Source of the DNA: Begonia masoniana
Taxonomy: Eukaryota > Streptophyta > Magnoliopsida > Cucurbitales > Begoniaceae
Length of the DNA stretch: 64,000 nt
Direction: 5' to 3'
Assembly (NCBI GenBank): GCA_022432975.1
Contig: CM039512.1
Location: 7,328,858 to 7,392,857 of the forward strand
Position numbers and translations under genes: made by a program
In this document: piece after piece, positions 10,532-21,384 of the stretch
Layout: every line of letters starts with the position of its first letter
Position numbering within the stretch: the first letter of the stretch is position 1
The notes under the pieces: generated by a model
Databases searched by the model: none
Told to the model about the DNA's origin: nothing
What the model saw: the letters and a program-made list of their open reading frames with translations, nothing else

Positions 10532-12764
10532 ACATGTGTTCAGCCCTTAAGACATACATCACAAAGGTACTAGGTAATGTTTGATTTATGGAGTTCAATT
10601 ATGGGTAGTTAAGTTAGTAAAATATGTTTAGAGTTAGGTGTTCTTGTATTGCTAAAAATGTCTTGATAATTGTCTATGTTATATGTTATGTGCATTCTTA
10701 TGGTTCATGCATCATGTTTTTATGAAATCATGCAAAATGTTTTTATGCATATGTTTTGTGTAAGAAAGATAAGAACATGTTATGTAATGTACCAGTTAAG
10801 TTGTGGGACGTGGTATGACATATGTTTTTGTCTTTCTCTGGGATTATGTAAAATCGTCATCGCCTAAGGATATACTGGTATTTGTCATTCTCTGGGACAA
10901 GGCAAAATCGTCCACAGTCCACACCCAGGACACTAACCCATGTTATGTTTACTGAGCCTACTCTCCTAACACACCCCTTTAACCATTATGTCACTTGAAT
11001 AGTAACGTAATATAATGTATGTTCATGTTTTTAAAAGAATCATGCATGCACGAGCATCTCATTGCATTGAAATATTCTTGTTGAGCTCTACGCTCATTAG
11101 TTTAAATTTTGATGATGTAGGTGAAGAACTCTCAAGTGAGGACTACGTGCCTCAAGTCGACAGATAGGTGCAGTTGGAGGGGTGAGCTCATGGTGGAGAG
11201 TTTGTGGCGGTCAAGGCGATTTTGATCCATGGGTGAACTCCAAGTGTTTTGATATAAGTTTTCATGATTTAAAATCTATGTATAGAAGGATTTATATTTT
11301 AAAAACACTGGACTTGCTTGGGGTTTGATTACGATTTATAGAAAATGTTTTGATAATGGGTTTCCATTCGTATCTTTTTAGATTTCTGCTGTGTATTTTG
11401 GTTAATTTTTAATGGGTTGTGAAATGTTGAGAATTTGGTGAAATTGTCATGTTTTGAAGGGTTTCAAATGAGTATTTCAACTAAATTAGTAAAATATGTT
11501 TAGAGTTAGGTGTTCGTGTATTGCTAAAAATGTCTGATAATTGTCTATGTTATATGTTATGTGCATTCTTATGGTTCATGCATCATGTTTTTATGAAATC
11601 ATGCAAATGTTTTTATGCATATTTTTGGGTAAGAAAGATAAGAACATGTTATGTAATGTACCAGTTAAGTTGTGGGACGTGGTATGACATATGTTGTTGT
11701 CTTTCTCTGGGATTATGTAAAATCGTCATCGCCTAAGGATATACTGGTATTTGTCATTTCTCTGGGGACAAGGCAAAATCGTCCACAGGTCCACACCCAG
11801 GACACTAACCCATGTTATGTTTACTGAGCCTACTCTCCTAACACACCCCTTTAACCATTATGTCACTTGAATAGTAACGTAATATAATGTATGTTCATGT
11901 TTTTAAAAGAATCATGCATGCACGAGCATCTCATTGCATTGAAATATTCTTGTTGAGCTCTACGCTCATTAGTTTAAATTTTGATGATGTAGGTGAAGAA
12001 CTCTCAAGTGAGGACTACGTGCCTCAAGTCGACAGATAGGTGCAGTTGGAGGGGTGAGCTCATGGTGGAGAGTTTGTGGCGGTCAAGGCGATTTTGATCC
12101 ATGGGTGAACTCCAAGTGTTTTGATATAAGTTTTCATGATTTAAAATCTATGTATAGAAGGATTTATATTTTAAAAACACTGGACTTGCTTGGGGTTTGA
12201 TTACGATTTATAGAAAATGTTTTGATAATGGGTTTCCATTCGTATCTTTTTAGATTTCTGCTGTGTATTTTGGTTAATTTTTAATGGGTTGTGAAATGTT
12301 GAGAATTTGGTGAAAATTGTCATGTTTTGAAGGGTTTCAAATGAGGTAATAGGTTATGAGAATTTGATTGGAATTATGACGGTTATTATGAGGTGTTTGT
12401 AGGTTTTAAATGAAGAAAAGGAAGAAATGAGGAGAATGGGCGCAGGTGGTGCGCGCGGTGACTCGCAAATGCACGCGCGAGGCGAAGGTGTGCACGCGTT
12501 GCTGGAGCATGCAACGCCCAGCCGATCGATCGACCGCTCGGGCGCGATCGATCGCAGCCTGATGATTTTCGCGAGTCAGGCGGCAGAGAGCCACCGATCT
12601 AACTTCAAATGAATCCTTCCAAGTTTATTTTATGAATGTTTTCCACTTATTTAAAAGGATTTTAAGGAGTTTAAAAGTTCAAGTTTCGTTAATTTTAATT
12701 TTTGAAAATTTTTACGTGACAGTTTAAATGTTATGTCAAGTGTCGCGACGTACGGGTCGTGCCA
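10532..12764 (+). repeat. Right part of Ty3 LTR A, with an internal tandem duplication
   Basis: Carries the shared LTR modules twice: TTCATGCATCATG at about 10703 and 11576, and the GAGC/GCTC hairpin followed by GATGATGTAGGTGA at 11083-11126 and about 11955-11998. It ends with a CpG-rich GATCGATC block (12425-12600) and ...GGGTCGTGCCA at about 12764. Next to it begins copia element D, truncated within RNase H, so LTR A may have inserted into D. The other junction would lie left of the window. Short ORFs here are fragments of repeat translation. Confidence 0.55.
10615..12346 (+). repeat. Direct tandem duplication, about 872-bp period, two copies
   Basis: The block starting AGTAAAATATGTTTAGAG at about 10616 is repeated at about 11488 with only small indels and a few substitutions, up to the phrase TTTTGAAGGGTTTCAAATGAG in both copies. 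The near identity means the duplication is recent compared with the LTR itself. Confidence 0.92.
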
Positions 12765-15700
12765 CTAGTTTAAAGTGCTTATCATATCATCGACAGAACC
12801 TCCCCAGTCACTATCTGAAAAACCAATCAGCTTAAAATTATTGCTTCTTGTGAATTTAACACCAAAATCACTTGTGCCTTTGACATATCTAATCACTCTC
12901 TTGGCAGCTTTGAGATGCAATTCACTTGCACAATGCATAAACCTTGATAAAATACTTACAACATTTAAAAGATCGGGCCGTGTTGCTATAAGATACATTA
13001 AACAACCAATCAAGCTCCTAAAGTATCCCTCGTCTACTTTATCAGTTTCATCTTCTTTACACAGCTTCTCCTTTTGATTCATAGGAGTATTTACTTCCTT
13101 GCATTTCTCAAGTTTAAACTTCTTCAAAATCTTTTTGGCATATTTCTTCTAGCAAAGGAAGACTTCATGCTCAGCTTGCTTGATTTCCATTCCGAGAAAA
13201 AAAGTTATCAACCCAAGATCTGTCATCTCAAAGACCTCCATCATCTGTTGCTTAAACTTTTTCACAATACTTGTTTTGCTTCCTATCACAAGCAAATCAT
13301 CAACATAGAGAGAAATCAAAAGAATTCCAACTCCATCATGCTTGACATATCTAGTTGATTCTGAAATACTTTTGACAAATCTCAAGTTTAGCAAGTATTC
13401 ATCAATCTTGCTATACCAAGCTCGTGGAGCTTGTTTTAAATCATAAAGGCTTTCTTGAAAAGAAACACATTATCTTCATCTCCTGTCTTTATAAAACCTT
13501 GAGGTTGGTCAATATAGATTTTTTCCTGCAAGAAACTATTTAAAAACGCTAATTTGACATCAAGTTGATGCACTCTCTAATTTTTCTGAGCAGCTATAGC
13601 AAGTAGTAGCATGATGGTATCCAATCGAGCGATTAGGAAAACGTATCAGAGTAATCCACACCAAAAACTTGAGCATAACCTTTTACAAAAAATCTTGTCT
13701 TATGCATGTTAACAGTGCCATCGCCATTTAGCTTGGTTCTATATACCCACTTAACTCCAATCACTTTTCTGTCTTGAGGTCTTTCTACAAGAATCCAAGT
13801 TTTGTTTTTCTCAATCATTAACAACTCCTCCTTCATTGCAGCTATCCATTTCTGATCTTTTCTTGCTTCTTCATAATCTACATGCTCACAAACAGCTATG
13901 TTGCAATTTCATAAATGTCGGAGAGTAATCTCATACCTCTAACTAGAACATCATCCACTATTGTATTTTGCTAATTTTCAAGTCTCTATTCTTCTATGTC
14001 TGAAACATGAAACTTGAGCTTTAGATTTTTCGAGGCATAGTTTGTCTTCTTTTCATCATCCCAATTTCATTCTTCATCTTCTATGAAGTGCACATCCCTG
14101 CTAATAACAATGCTTTTTGTTTGTAGCTGAAAAACTTTATAGGCTTTGCAGAGAGAACTATAGCCTATAAAAATACCTGGTGAAGCTCTTTTATCTAGTT
14201 TATCTCGTTTGCTTTGTGGAACATAGGTAAAACACAAACAACTAAAAAGTTTCAGAGACGATTTGTGACCATACCAAGCCTCAAATGGTGTTTGATCCTT
14301 CACTGCTTTTGTAAAGAGCTGATTTTGAAGAAAAATTGAAGTATTTGTTGCTTCTGCCCATAATTTCTTTTGCAAATTTTTCTCATGAAGCATGCATCTC
14401 GTCATCTCCAAGTCATATCGATTTCTTCTTTCAATAACTCCATTTTGTTGAGGAGTATAGGGAGCTGTAAGCTGATGTTCAATGCCTGCATTCTCACAAA
14501 ATTTATTATATTCTGCCGAGGTGTATTCCCTTCCATTATCAGACCTCAAGACCTGAATTTTGAAGTCACTTTCATTTTCCACTATTACTTTGAACTTTCA
14601 AAAAATTTGAGCTACCTCTGATTTGTACTTCAAGAAAAAAATTCAACATATTCTAGTGAAATCATCAACAAAGATAATATAATAAAAACTACCTTTTAAA
14701 GAAGGTGTCCTTTGTGGGCTTGCAATATCAGTATGAATCAATTGCAGCTTCTTTGATGCTCTTCCTGCTACTTTTGGAAATGGTTTTCTGTTTTGCCTTC
14801 CAAACTAACAAGCTTTGCAACTTGGAATGTGATCATCAAGTTCTGGAAATTCATTTGTCATCATCTTAGACTTCATTTGCAGCAACCCTTGGTGATGATA
14901 ATGCCCGAGTCATTTGTGCCATATCTCTGTGATATTTTCTTTGATCGGTAAAGCAGTGTGCTCCTCTTCCAATGAATCTAAAGCAAAACTTTTCCCTTTC
15001 ATTTTTACTTTAAAAATATCTTGATCAGATGTATCCTTAATCATACAATATTTTTCTTCAAAAACAACCTTAAAACCTTTTTCAATCAATTGACCAACGC
15101 TCAACGGATTTTGTTGAATCTCAGAAAAAAAACAACATTGTGAATAAGTTTTGTACCTGAGCAGATTGCTATTGCAACAATACTCTTTCCTTTGACTGAA
15201 ATGTAATCACCATTACCTATTCTGACTTTGGTGATGTTGGTTTGCGTCAATTCTTTGAAAAGTTCCTTGTCGTTGGTCATATGATTGGTGCAACCACTGT
15301 CAATTAGCCAACTTTCAGTTGATTCACTGCTAGAAAAACATGTAGCCACAAACAATTGATCATCGTCCTCTTCATTAGCAATCTTAGCCTCTTCACATTG
15401 ATGTTGGTTGTTCTTTTTGCAAATTACAATTTCATGATCTATTTAGTTGCACCTACTACATTTTACATCTGGTCTTCTCCAACATTTAAAAGGAGGATGA
15501 CCACTTCTGTTGCAATGTTGACATGGGGGAAAGTTTTTCTTATTGTTTCTAACTTTGTTGTAGTTGGTAGAAAACTCTCTAGTTGATCATTGATTCTTTA
15601 CGAAAATTTTCTTTTTGTTGCACTTTGCTTTTTCATGGTGCTTGGCAAGTAAAGCTTCTTCAACAGCAATTTCTTGTCTTATGGCTCTTCTTTCCTCCGT

Positions 15701-16308
15701 GCTTGCAGTGCATGAAAATTTTCTGCTAGAGTAATTTGAGACAAATCATTGGTATTTTTCAAGGCTGAAATGCATGTTTCAAATTTTTCAGGCACTATTA
15801 CAAGAATCTTTTCTACAATTCTTGAATCATTAAAGGAAGAACCAAGTAATCTAACAAGATTTGCAATATTCAGGAATCTATCCGAATACTCTTTGATTGA
15901 TTCTGTCTCCTTCATCTTCTACAAATCAAAGTCTCGAATTAAGTTTAGAACTTGCATCACTTTGATTCTTTCATTTCCATCGTATTCCTTCTTGAGATAA
16001 TCTCAAATCGCCTTTGCTGTCTTTAGCGAGATAATACGAGTAAAGTTTGTTGAAGAAACTGCAGCAAACAAGCATGCTTTTGCCTTTGATTTCTTTGTTT
16101 TCTTTTCTTTCTACGCTTTTATTTGTACCATGGTGAGATTGTTTGGAAGAACTGGAACTTCATAGTCTTCTTCTACTGCTTCCCAAATATCCAAAGCTTC
16201 CAAGTAAGTCTCCATTCGAACTGCCCAGATTTGGTAGTTATCTCCATCAAACACTGGTGGGGCTATAGAGACTGAACTTGCTTCGGCTTCCATGATTATC
16301 AAACTCAC
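12765..16308 (-). pseudogene. Broken copia gag-pol polyprotein of element D
   Basis: Order on the minus strand: a gag start near 16308-16290 (MEAEASSVSIAPPVFDGDNY); the gag middle at 15915-15679 (KETESIKEYSDRFLNIANLV); a protease-region motif with W-L-I-D-S-G-C-T-N-H at about 15355-15101; the integrase core at 14582-14067, with SDNGREY and the QQNGVIERRN stretch holding the catalytic Glu; the RT start at 13836-13633 (VIGVKWVYRTKLN); RT with SLYVDDLLV at about 13300; and the RT/RNase H connection at 13127-12765, ending at SDSDWGGS. The frame is interrupted by many stops and several frameshifts. It breaks off where RNase H would continue, at the junction with LTR A. It is not functional. Confidence 0.88.
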
Positions 16309-16329
16309 ACAGATCCCTCAAGAAGTATA

Positions 16330-16341
16330 GCTCTGATACCA
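16330..16341 (-). other. Primer binding site of copia element D
   Basis: The plus strand reads GCTCTGATACCA, the complement of TGGTATCAGAGC (tRNA-iMet). It lies directly inside the LTR boundary at 16344. Confidence 0.85.
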
Positions 16342-16343
16342 AT

Positions 16344-16550
16344 TGTTATTTTTACAAAGAAAAGATTACTTTTTTTCACTTGAAATTCAGTACAATTTAA
16401 TCTAGAAAATGAAAGAAACTAACCACTAACAACATGATCCTAAGAATAAGGCATGATGAGTAGAGAAATGGTTCCAAAAAACTATAACAACAACAAAAAC
16501 AACGTGCAACAACTAAAAATGAAAATGGATTCTAAAGCATTTTCTTAACA
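16344..16550 (-). repeat. 5' LTR of copia element D (207 bp)
   Basis: Between the PBS-adjacent TGTTA and a TAACA at 16546-16550 (plus-strand reading), giving a 5-bp terminal inverted repeat. The outer boundary is inferred from those ends only, because the partner LTR is outside the window. Confidence 0.55.
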
Positions 16551-16684
16551 GAAAGTGACGGATGGTTCGCATTTTGATTGTGTTTCTATTTGAGATTATC
16601 AAATGAATTGTGTGTGCTGATCAATTTTTTTCTTTTTAAACAACTATTTTTATGGCATCTTATTTGGATTTTGACTAAGGGAGG

Positions 16685-16686
<2 letters not shown>

Positions 16687-16736
<50 letters not shown>

Positions 16737-16738
16737 TA
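16687..16738 (+). repeat. (CT)n(CA)n microsatellite
   Basis: About 38 bp of CT repeats followed by CACACACACA. Confidence 0.95.
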
Positions 16739-16767
16739 TGGATGTTTCAATTCTTCCTCCTAAGTAG

Positions 16768-17140
16768 GGGTGGGCAGAATCGGTCTGGAACAAAGGAACC
16801 GAACCGAACCGGGTATTTCGGTCCTATTTGGATCGGTACTCAAAGTAGCCCAGTCCGGTACTGGTCCTGCACACCATGAAACCGTGGGATACGGTTCGAT
16901 CCACAGTCCTGATACAAGAAATCCAAAAAACCGTGGACCAAAATGTATAGAATTGAAAAACCCTAAATCTAAGAAAATCGGATTCCGATTTCAGTTTTCA
17001 ATTCACTCTTCTTCGCACAACCAAATCGCAGTGTGCAGATTTGCAGAACCAAAGTCCGAATCTTGGCATTCGCACTGCCCTTCGCTCTTCACAGCGCACT
17101 AAAGTCTGAACCGAAGTCCGAATCGAAGTACGAATCTTCG
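16768..17140 (+). other. Unassigned sequence with GGTTCGG-type pairs
   Basis: Starts AGGGGTGGGCAG, followed by CCGAACCGAACCGG and GGATCGGTACT stretches. Such starts are common at the ends of plant hAT-type elements and in degenerate dispersed repeats. No matching right-hand inverted end or 8-bp duplication was found, so no element is called. The open frame here is not a recognisable protein. Confidence 0.3.
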
Positions 17141-17148
17141 CACTGCTT

Positions 17149-17268
17149 TTCCCACCTCGTAGGCGCTGCCCTTCACGCTGCTATTCCCACCTCGTAGGCG
17201 CTGCCCTTCTCGCTGCTCTTCCCACCTTTGCGCTGCCCTTTGCACTGCTCTTCCCACCTCGCAGGCGC
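17149..17268 (+). repeat. Minisatellite, about 36-bp unit, about 3.5 copies
   Basis: Repeats the phrase TTCCCACCTCGTAGGCG followed by CTGCCCTT and GCTGCT, with one shortened unit. It ends at the border of copia fragment E. Confidence 0.85.
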
Positions 17269-18191
17269 ATCAAATCTTTAAGATTTGAGTCATCCGTGAT
17301 TGAGATGACAAGAAATTACATTTGTCGCAAGAAAAGTACATTGAGAAAGTTCGTCGACGCTTTAACCTAGATAAAACTAAAGTGGTGAGTGTTCCTCTTG
17401 CTTCTCACTTTAAGCTTAGTCATAATCATTGTCCTTCTATCGATGATGAAAAGTTGTTTATGAAAAACATTCTGTATTCTTCGGCGGTTGGTAGCTTCAT
17501 GTACGCTATTGTTTGTACAAGACCTGATATAGCGGACAACGTTGGCATGGTGAGTAGATATCTTTTGAATCCGGGAAGAGACCATTGGGAGGCCGTGAAG
17601 TGGATTATGAGATATCTCCGGGGAACGACGGATCTTAGACTAACTTTGGGATGTGAAAAGCCTATGTTGGTTGGGTTTACGGATTTGGATTTGGCCGGAA
17701 GCTTGGATGATCGAAAATCTACTTCGGGGGGTATGATGGTTTTTACTGGGGGAGCCGTGGCCTGACAATCTAAATTGTAAAAGTGTGTTGCTTTTTCTAC
17801 TACCGAAGCAGAACTTATAGCCGCCGTGAAGGCAACAAATGAATTGTTGTGGTTGAGAAAGTTCACGATGAAACTTGAGTTGAAACAACAAGGGTATGTC
17901 TTATTTTGTGATAATCAAATTGTAATTCATATTGCAAAAAATTCTTATTTTCACTCAAAGTCAAAACACATTGAAATTCGTTATCATTGGATTTGTGACG
18001 TTTTGGATGATAAGATGTTGGAACTTAAAAAGATTCACACGGATGATAATGGATCGGATATGTTGACAAAGGTGTTGTCGCGAAATAAGTTTGAGTTTTG
18101 TCGCTCGTTTGCCGGGTTGACAACGCCATCAACTAGTCGGTCGGAAGAGTTTGTTGGGTTTTTTCCTCCTAGTTGGAAGGGCCCAACTTGA
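17268..18191 (+). pseudogene. Copia pol 3' fragment 'E' (RT end and RNase H)
   Basis: Begins mid-RT with the connector that usually precedes LSQEKYIEKV (17320s), then RPDIADNVGMVSRYLLNPG, WIMRYLRGTTDLRLTLG, TDLDLAGSLDDRKSTSG, an in-frame stop at 17763-17765 (in place of a sense codon after GGAVA), then the RNase H end TTEAELIAAV, DNQIVIHIAKN and KHIEIRYHWI, with a final stop at 18189-18191. The family usually reads SDLDWAG and HLAKN, so several positions have drifted. The gag, protease and integrase parts are missing. The sequence shows plus-strand orientation, opposite to D. Confidence 0.88.
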
Positions 18192-18890
18192 TGATGCCTT
18201 AATTTTAGGCTCATGTCTTGAATGATATGTTTAGAAGACCTAGTCTCATTTAATGTGTGTGTTTATTCACAAAAACAACAAGAGAAGAGAGAAGAGAAAA
18301 AAACAAAACTCATTTTAGAAGTTCATTGCATCAGCCGAAAGAGAACTGAGCTAGCTGGATTTTGCACTGTTGGATCGACTTGAAATTTGATAGCTTGTTC
18401 TTGACATCTAGGAATACAGTCTGAACGGTGGAGATCGGTTTTTGAAGCTTCTAAGTCTACCTAACGAAGGAAAAACGAGACTGCATTGATTTGGGTACCC
18501 ATTTGTTAACTTCCTTTTTTGTTTGCTCTTTTTTGTGCTTTGTTGTTTGCCAAGATTGTTATTTGATCTTGATGAAAGTGTTGTATGCCTCTAGTTTGAT
18601 GATCTAGAAAGAACCTTTGATTGTACCCATATTGATCATAGTAGATTGTTAATCGGCTTATACGAGTTTCATGGTTTTTACCCTCGTGTTGAGAGGTTTT
18701 CCACGCTAAAAATTGTCTTGCATTGTGGGTGATATTTTATTGATAGTTGTTCAATTTTCTTATACTCGGATTATTGGAAAGTTTATTTTGAATCGAACTT
18801 CCGTTGCAACGAAGAGTTTTCAATCAGCTTCTTGGGTTTTAAATAATGTACGCAAAATTAGTGGCATTTGGTAAAGTGATTGCTGTGTCA
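18189..18890 (+). repeat. Probable 3' LTR of copia fragment E
   Basis: Follows a purine-rich tract (GGAAGGGCCCAAC) at the end of RNase H and starts TGATGATGCC. It contains a passage typical of copia LTRs near 18665-18740 (TTTACCCTCGTGTTGAGAGG, then TTGCATTGTGGGTGA). The right end (TGTGTCA at 18890) is a guess. Confidence 0.45.
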
Positions 18891-19651
18891 ACTAGAAGCA
18901 TGAGCAATAAGTTATGTATTATACTTGGCTGTCATTTGAGTAGAGCAAGCAGTTTATGGCTTCTCAGAGTATTATGTTCAATAAGTGAGTAGCTTTGCAG
19001 ATTGTTTAAATTTTGACCATTGAACGGAGCTCATTGGTTTGCTGGCCAAAGTTCTCTCATTTCTTGTTCTTTTGGTCATTAGCAAAACAACCTCTGTCAA
19101 AATAAATTCCGTTGAATATTTCATGTTTTTCGCATGTTGTGAGAATTTCAACCCACCTTAGATATTTTGACTCACTCGATTATGAATACAAATATCAATT
19201 AGATTGGCTTATAGCTTTCAAAGTCGAGTATGATATCGAGTGTTTATGAAAAATCGAGTGGGTCAAGATAACTATGGTACGTAAATAACCATCACAAGTA
19301 AAAAATTTAATATATTTGACAGATTTTATCACGTCATGAGCAATTTTGCTACCTATTTAAAGAACAGAGACAATTTTTTTAAAAAACATTATGTAGTGTA
19401 TCAGTTGTCCCTAACCTCTAAGTACAAGAGTTATACTGCACTTTACCATATAAGGATGTGCTACAAGGATTTTTGTTGCAAACTGGTTGTAGATTTGATT
19501 TTACGATCATTCTATCATTTTTCGTTTGTCTACATGCTTATTGAGAAAGTCTTTTATCAGCTGTCATAATTAGTCCATTCAAATAAAAAGTTTCTTCGAT
19601 TATTTAAATACAATGCTAAGAATTGCAGGTTTTTTCTTCTTGAACTTTCAG
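18891..19651 (+). other. Intergenic, AT-rich, upstream of the glucanase pseudogene
   Basis: No credible coding region. An exon encoding a signal peptide for the GH17 gene would be expected here or further upstream, but none could be identified. Confidence 0.5.
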
Positions 19652-21053
19652 ATTTGCATCTTTGTCGAGGAAGCACCATTGGTGTTTGCTATGGAAGAAA
19701 TGCTGATGATCTTCCCACTCCTGATAAAGTAGCTCAGCTGGTTCAACTTCATAACATCAAACGAGTCAGAATCTATGATTCCAACATCCAGGTTCTGAAG
19801 GCTTTTGCTAATACGAAAGTAGAACTCATGATCGGAATTCCAAATTCAGATTTATTACCTTTCGCTCAGCTCCAATCGAATGCAGACACCTGTCTCAAGA
19901 ACAGCATCCTCCCTCATTATCCGGCCACAAGAATAACTTACATCACGGTCGGTGCTGAAGTGACCGAGACTTGCGGCAATGTCTCAGCCTTAGTTGTACC
20001 AGCAATGAATAATGTTCTCACTGCCCTCGAGAAGGCAGGTCACCAAAAGAAGATTATAGTTTCAACTGCTCACTCCCTCGGAGTTTTATCTCGATCTTTC
20101 CCTCCTTCTGCAGGTGCTTTTGATAATAAATTTGCATCTTTCTTGAAGCCCTTGCTGGGGTTTCTGGCCGAGAATCAATCGCCATTCATGATCGATATGT
20201 ATCCTTATTATGCATGTAGGAAATCTCCAAGTAAAGTGTCATTGGACTATGCTTTATTCGAGTCATCATCAGAAGTTATCGATCCAAACACTGCTTTGCT
20301 CTACATGAACATGTTTGATGCTCAAATCGACACACTTTATATCGTCCTCGCAGCTCTTAATTTCAGAAGAATTCGAGTCATGGTGACAGAAACTGGCTGG
20401 CCTTCAAGAGGATCACCAAAAGAGACAGAAGCCACATCAGATAATGCTCAAACTTACAACATGAATCTTATTCGTCATGTTATTAACAATACAGGAACAC
20501 CCGCAAAGGTAGGAGAGGAGCTAGACATGTATATTTTCTCGTAGTTTAATGAAAATAGAAACTCAGGGTTGGATTCGGAGCGGCACTGGGGGCTGTTTTA
20601 TTCCGATCAGACAAGCGTTTATAATCTGGATGTAACTGAGAGGGGTTCTTTGGATGTGATTACTCGAGCGAATGTGACAAAGTTCGAATGTGACAGCCTG
20701 GTGTATTGCTTCGAGCAAGGCGTCGGAGATTGATATGCAAAATGCGCTAGACTGGGCTTGTGGGACGGGAAATGTGGATTGCACTGCAATTCAACCAAGT
20801 CAGGCTTGTTTTGAGCCGGATTCTGTTGTCTCTCATGCATCTTATGCATTCAACAGCAACCATCAACAAAATGGAGCTGCTGAATTTGCTTGCAGTTTTG
20901 GTGGTACAGGAGTTAAAGTTAACAAAGACCCAAGTAAGTATTTTTCGGCTAAATCGTTTTATTTGATTCGGTTTTTTTATTTTAGATGAAGCCTTTACTG
21001 ATTCACCATTATGATCTTGCAGGCTATGATAGTTGTTTGTATACAACATCTGG
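19652..21053 (+). pseudogene. GH17 beta-1,3-glucanase with X8/CBM43 domain, broken
   Basis: An endo-1,3-beta-glucanase of this type would cut callose in the cell wall. The main exon starts after the acceptor TTTCAG (19651) and reads GSTIGVCYGRNADDLPTPDK. It then has ITVGAEVTET, carrying the acid/base Glu, and MVTETGWPSRGSPKE, with the nucleophile Glu. The VGAE form (not VGNE) occurs in one plant GH17 clade. An in-frame TAG at 20542-20544 interrupts the strongly conserved YIFS-FNENR stretch. A one-base shift follows at about 20683, after which the X8 domain continues in another frame (TAWCIASSKASEIDMQNALD, then NVDCTAIQPSQACF). The exon ends at 20933, and a 31-bp exon follows (21023-21053, SYDSCLYTTSG). 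The 5' signal-peptide exon and the C-terminal tail were not found. A sequencing error could explain one lesion but less easily both. Confidence 0.88.
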
Positions 21054-21384
21054 GTAAGTTTTGCTATAGATTTATCTCTGGACATGATATTCAAGAGTAG
21101 TATATTCTTTGAAAATGTATCCAAATATTTTGAGTAACTATAAAAGAAATCCCAGATGTTACTTGGATTACACAAACTGTTTAGGCAATGTAATTGAGCA
21201 AATCATGTGGCAAAGTACTCAGAAAGTAATACTTTAAAGTTTTCACAAGGTTATTGTCTGCAAATTTGAGGCTTGCAAATGAAGAGATGCAGACTAAATA
21301 AAAATTCAAACAAAAGCAGAATTCATGAACCAATAATTGCTAGCCGGAAAAGAATGGTTGAATGAAATCTCGATGGATGTGAGC
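21054..21384 (+). other. Gap between the glucanase pseudogene and profilin
   Basis: A GTAAGTT donor follows the 31-bp exon, but no convincing last exon was seen. The right part must hold the 3' UTR of profilin on the minus strand. Confidence 0.4.

Larger units (their letters stand above)
12765..16550 (-). mobile_element. Truncated Ty1/copia retrotransposon 'D'
   Basis: Read on the minus strand: a short LTR (16550-16344) with TGTTA...TAACA ends, an iMet-type PBS (16330-16341), a degenerate gag-pol (about 16308-12776), and truncation inside RNase H. The 3' LTR is missing from the window. Gag, protease, integrase and RT follow one another in copia order (integrase before RT). Confidence 0.85.

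Noticed and set aside
12406..12612. Overlapping ORFs on both strands in the GC-rich block of LTR A
   Set aside because: CpG-rich low-complexity DNA leaves frames open by chance. No start context or domain.
16344..16550. TSD for copia element D
   Set aside because: Only one end lies in the window, so no duplication can be tested.
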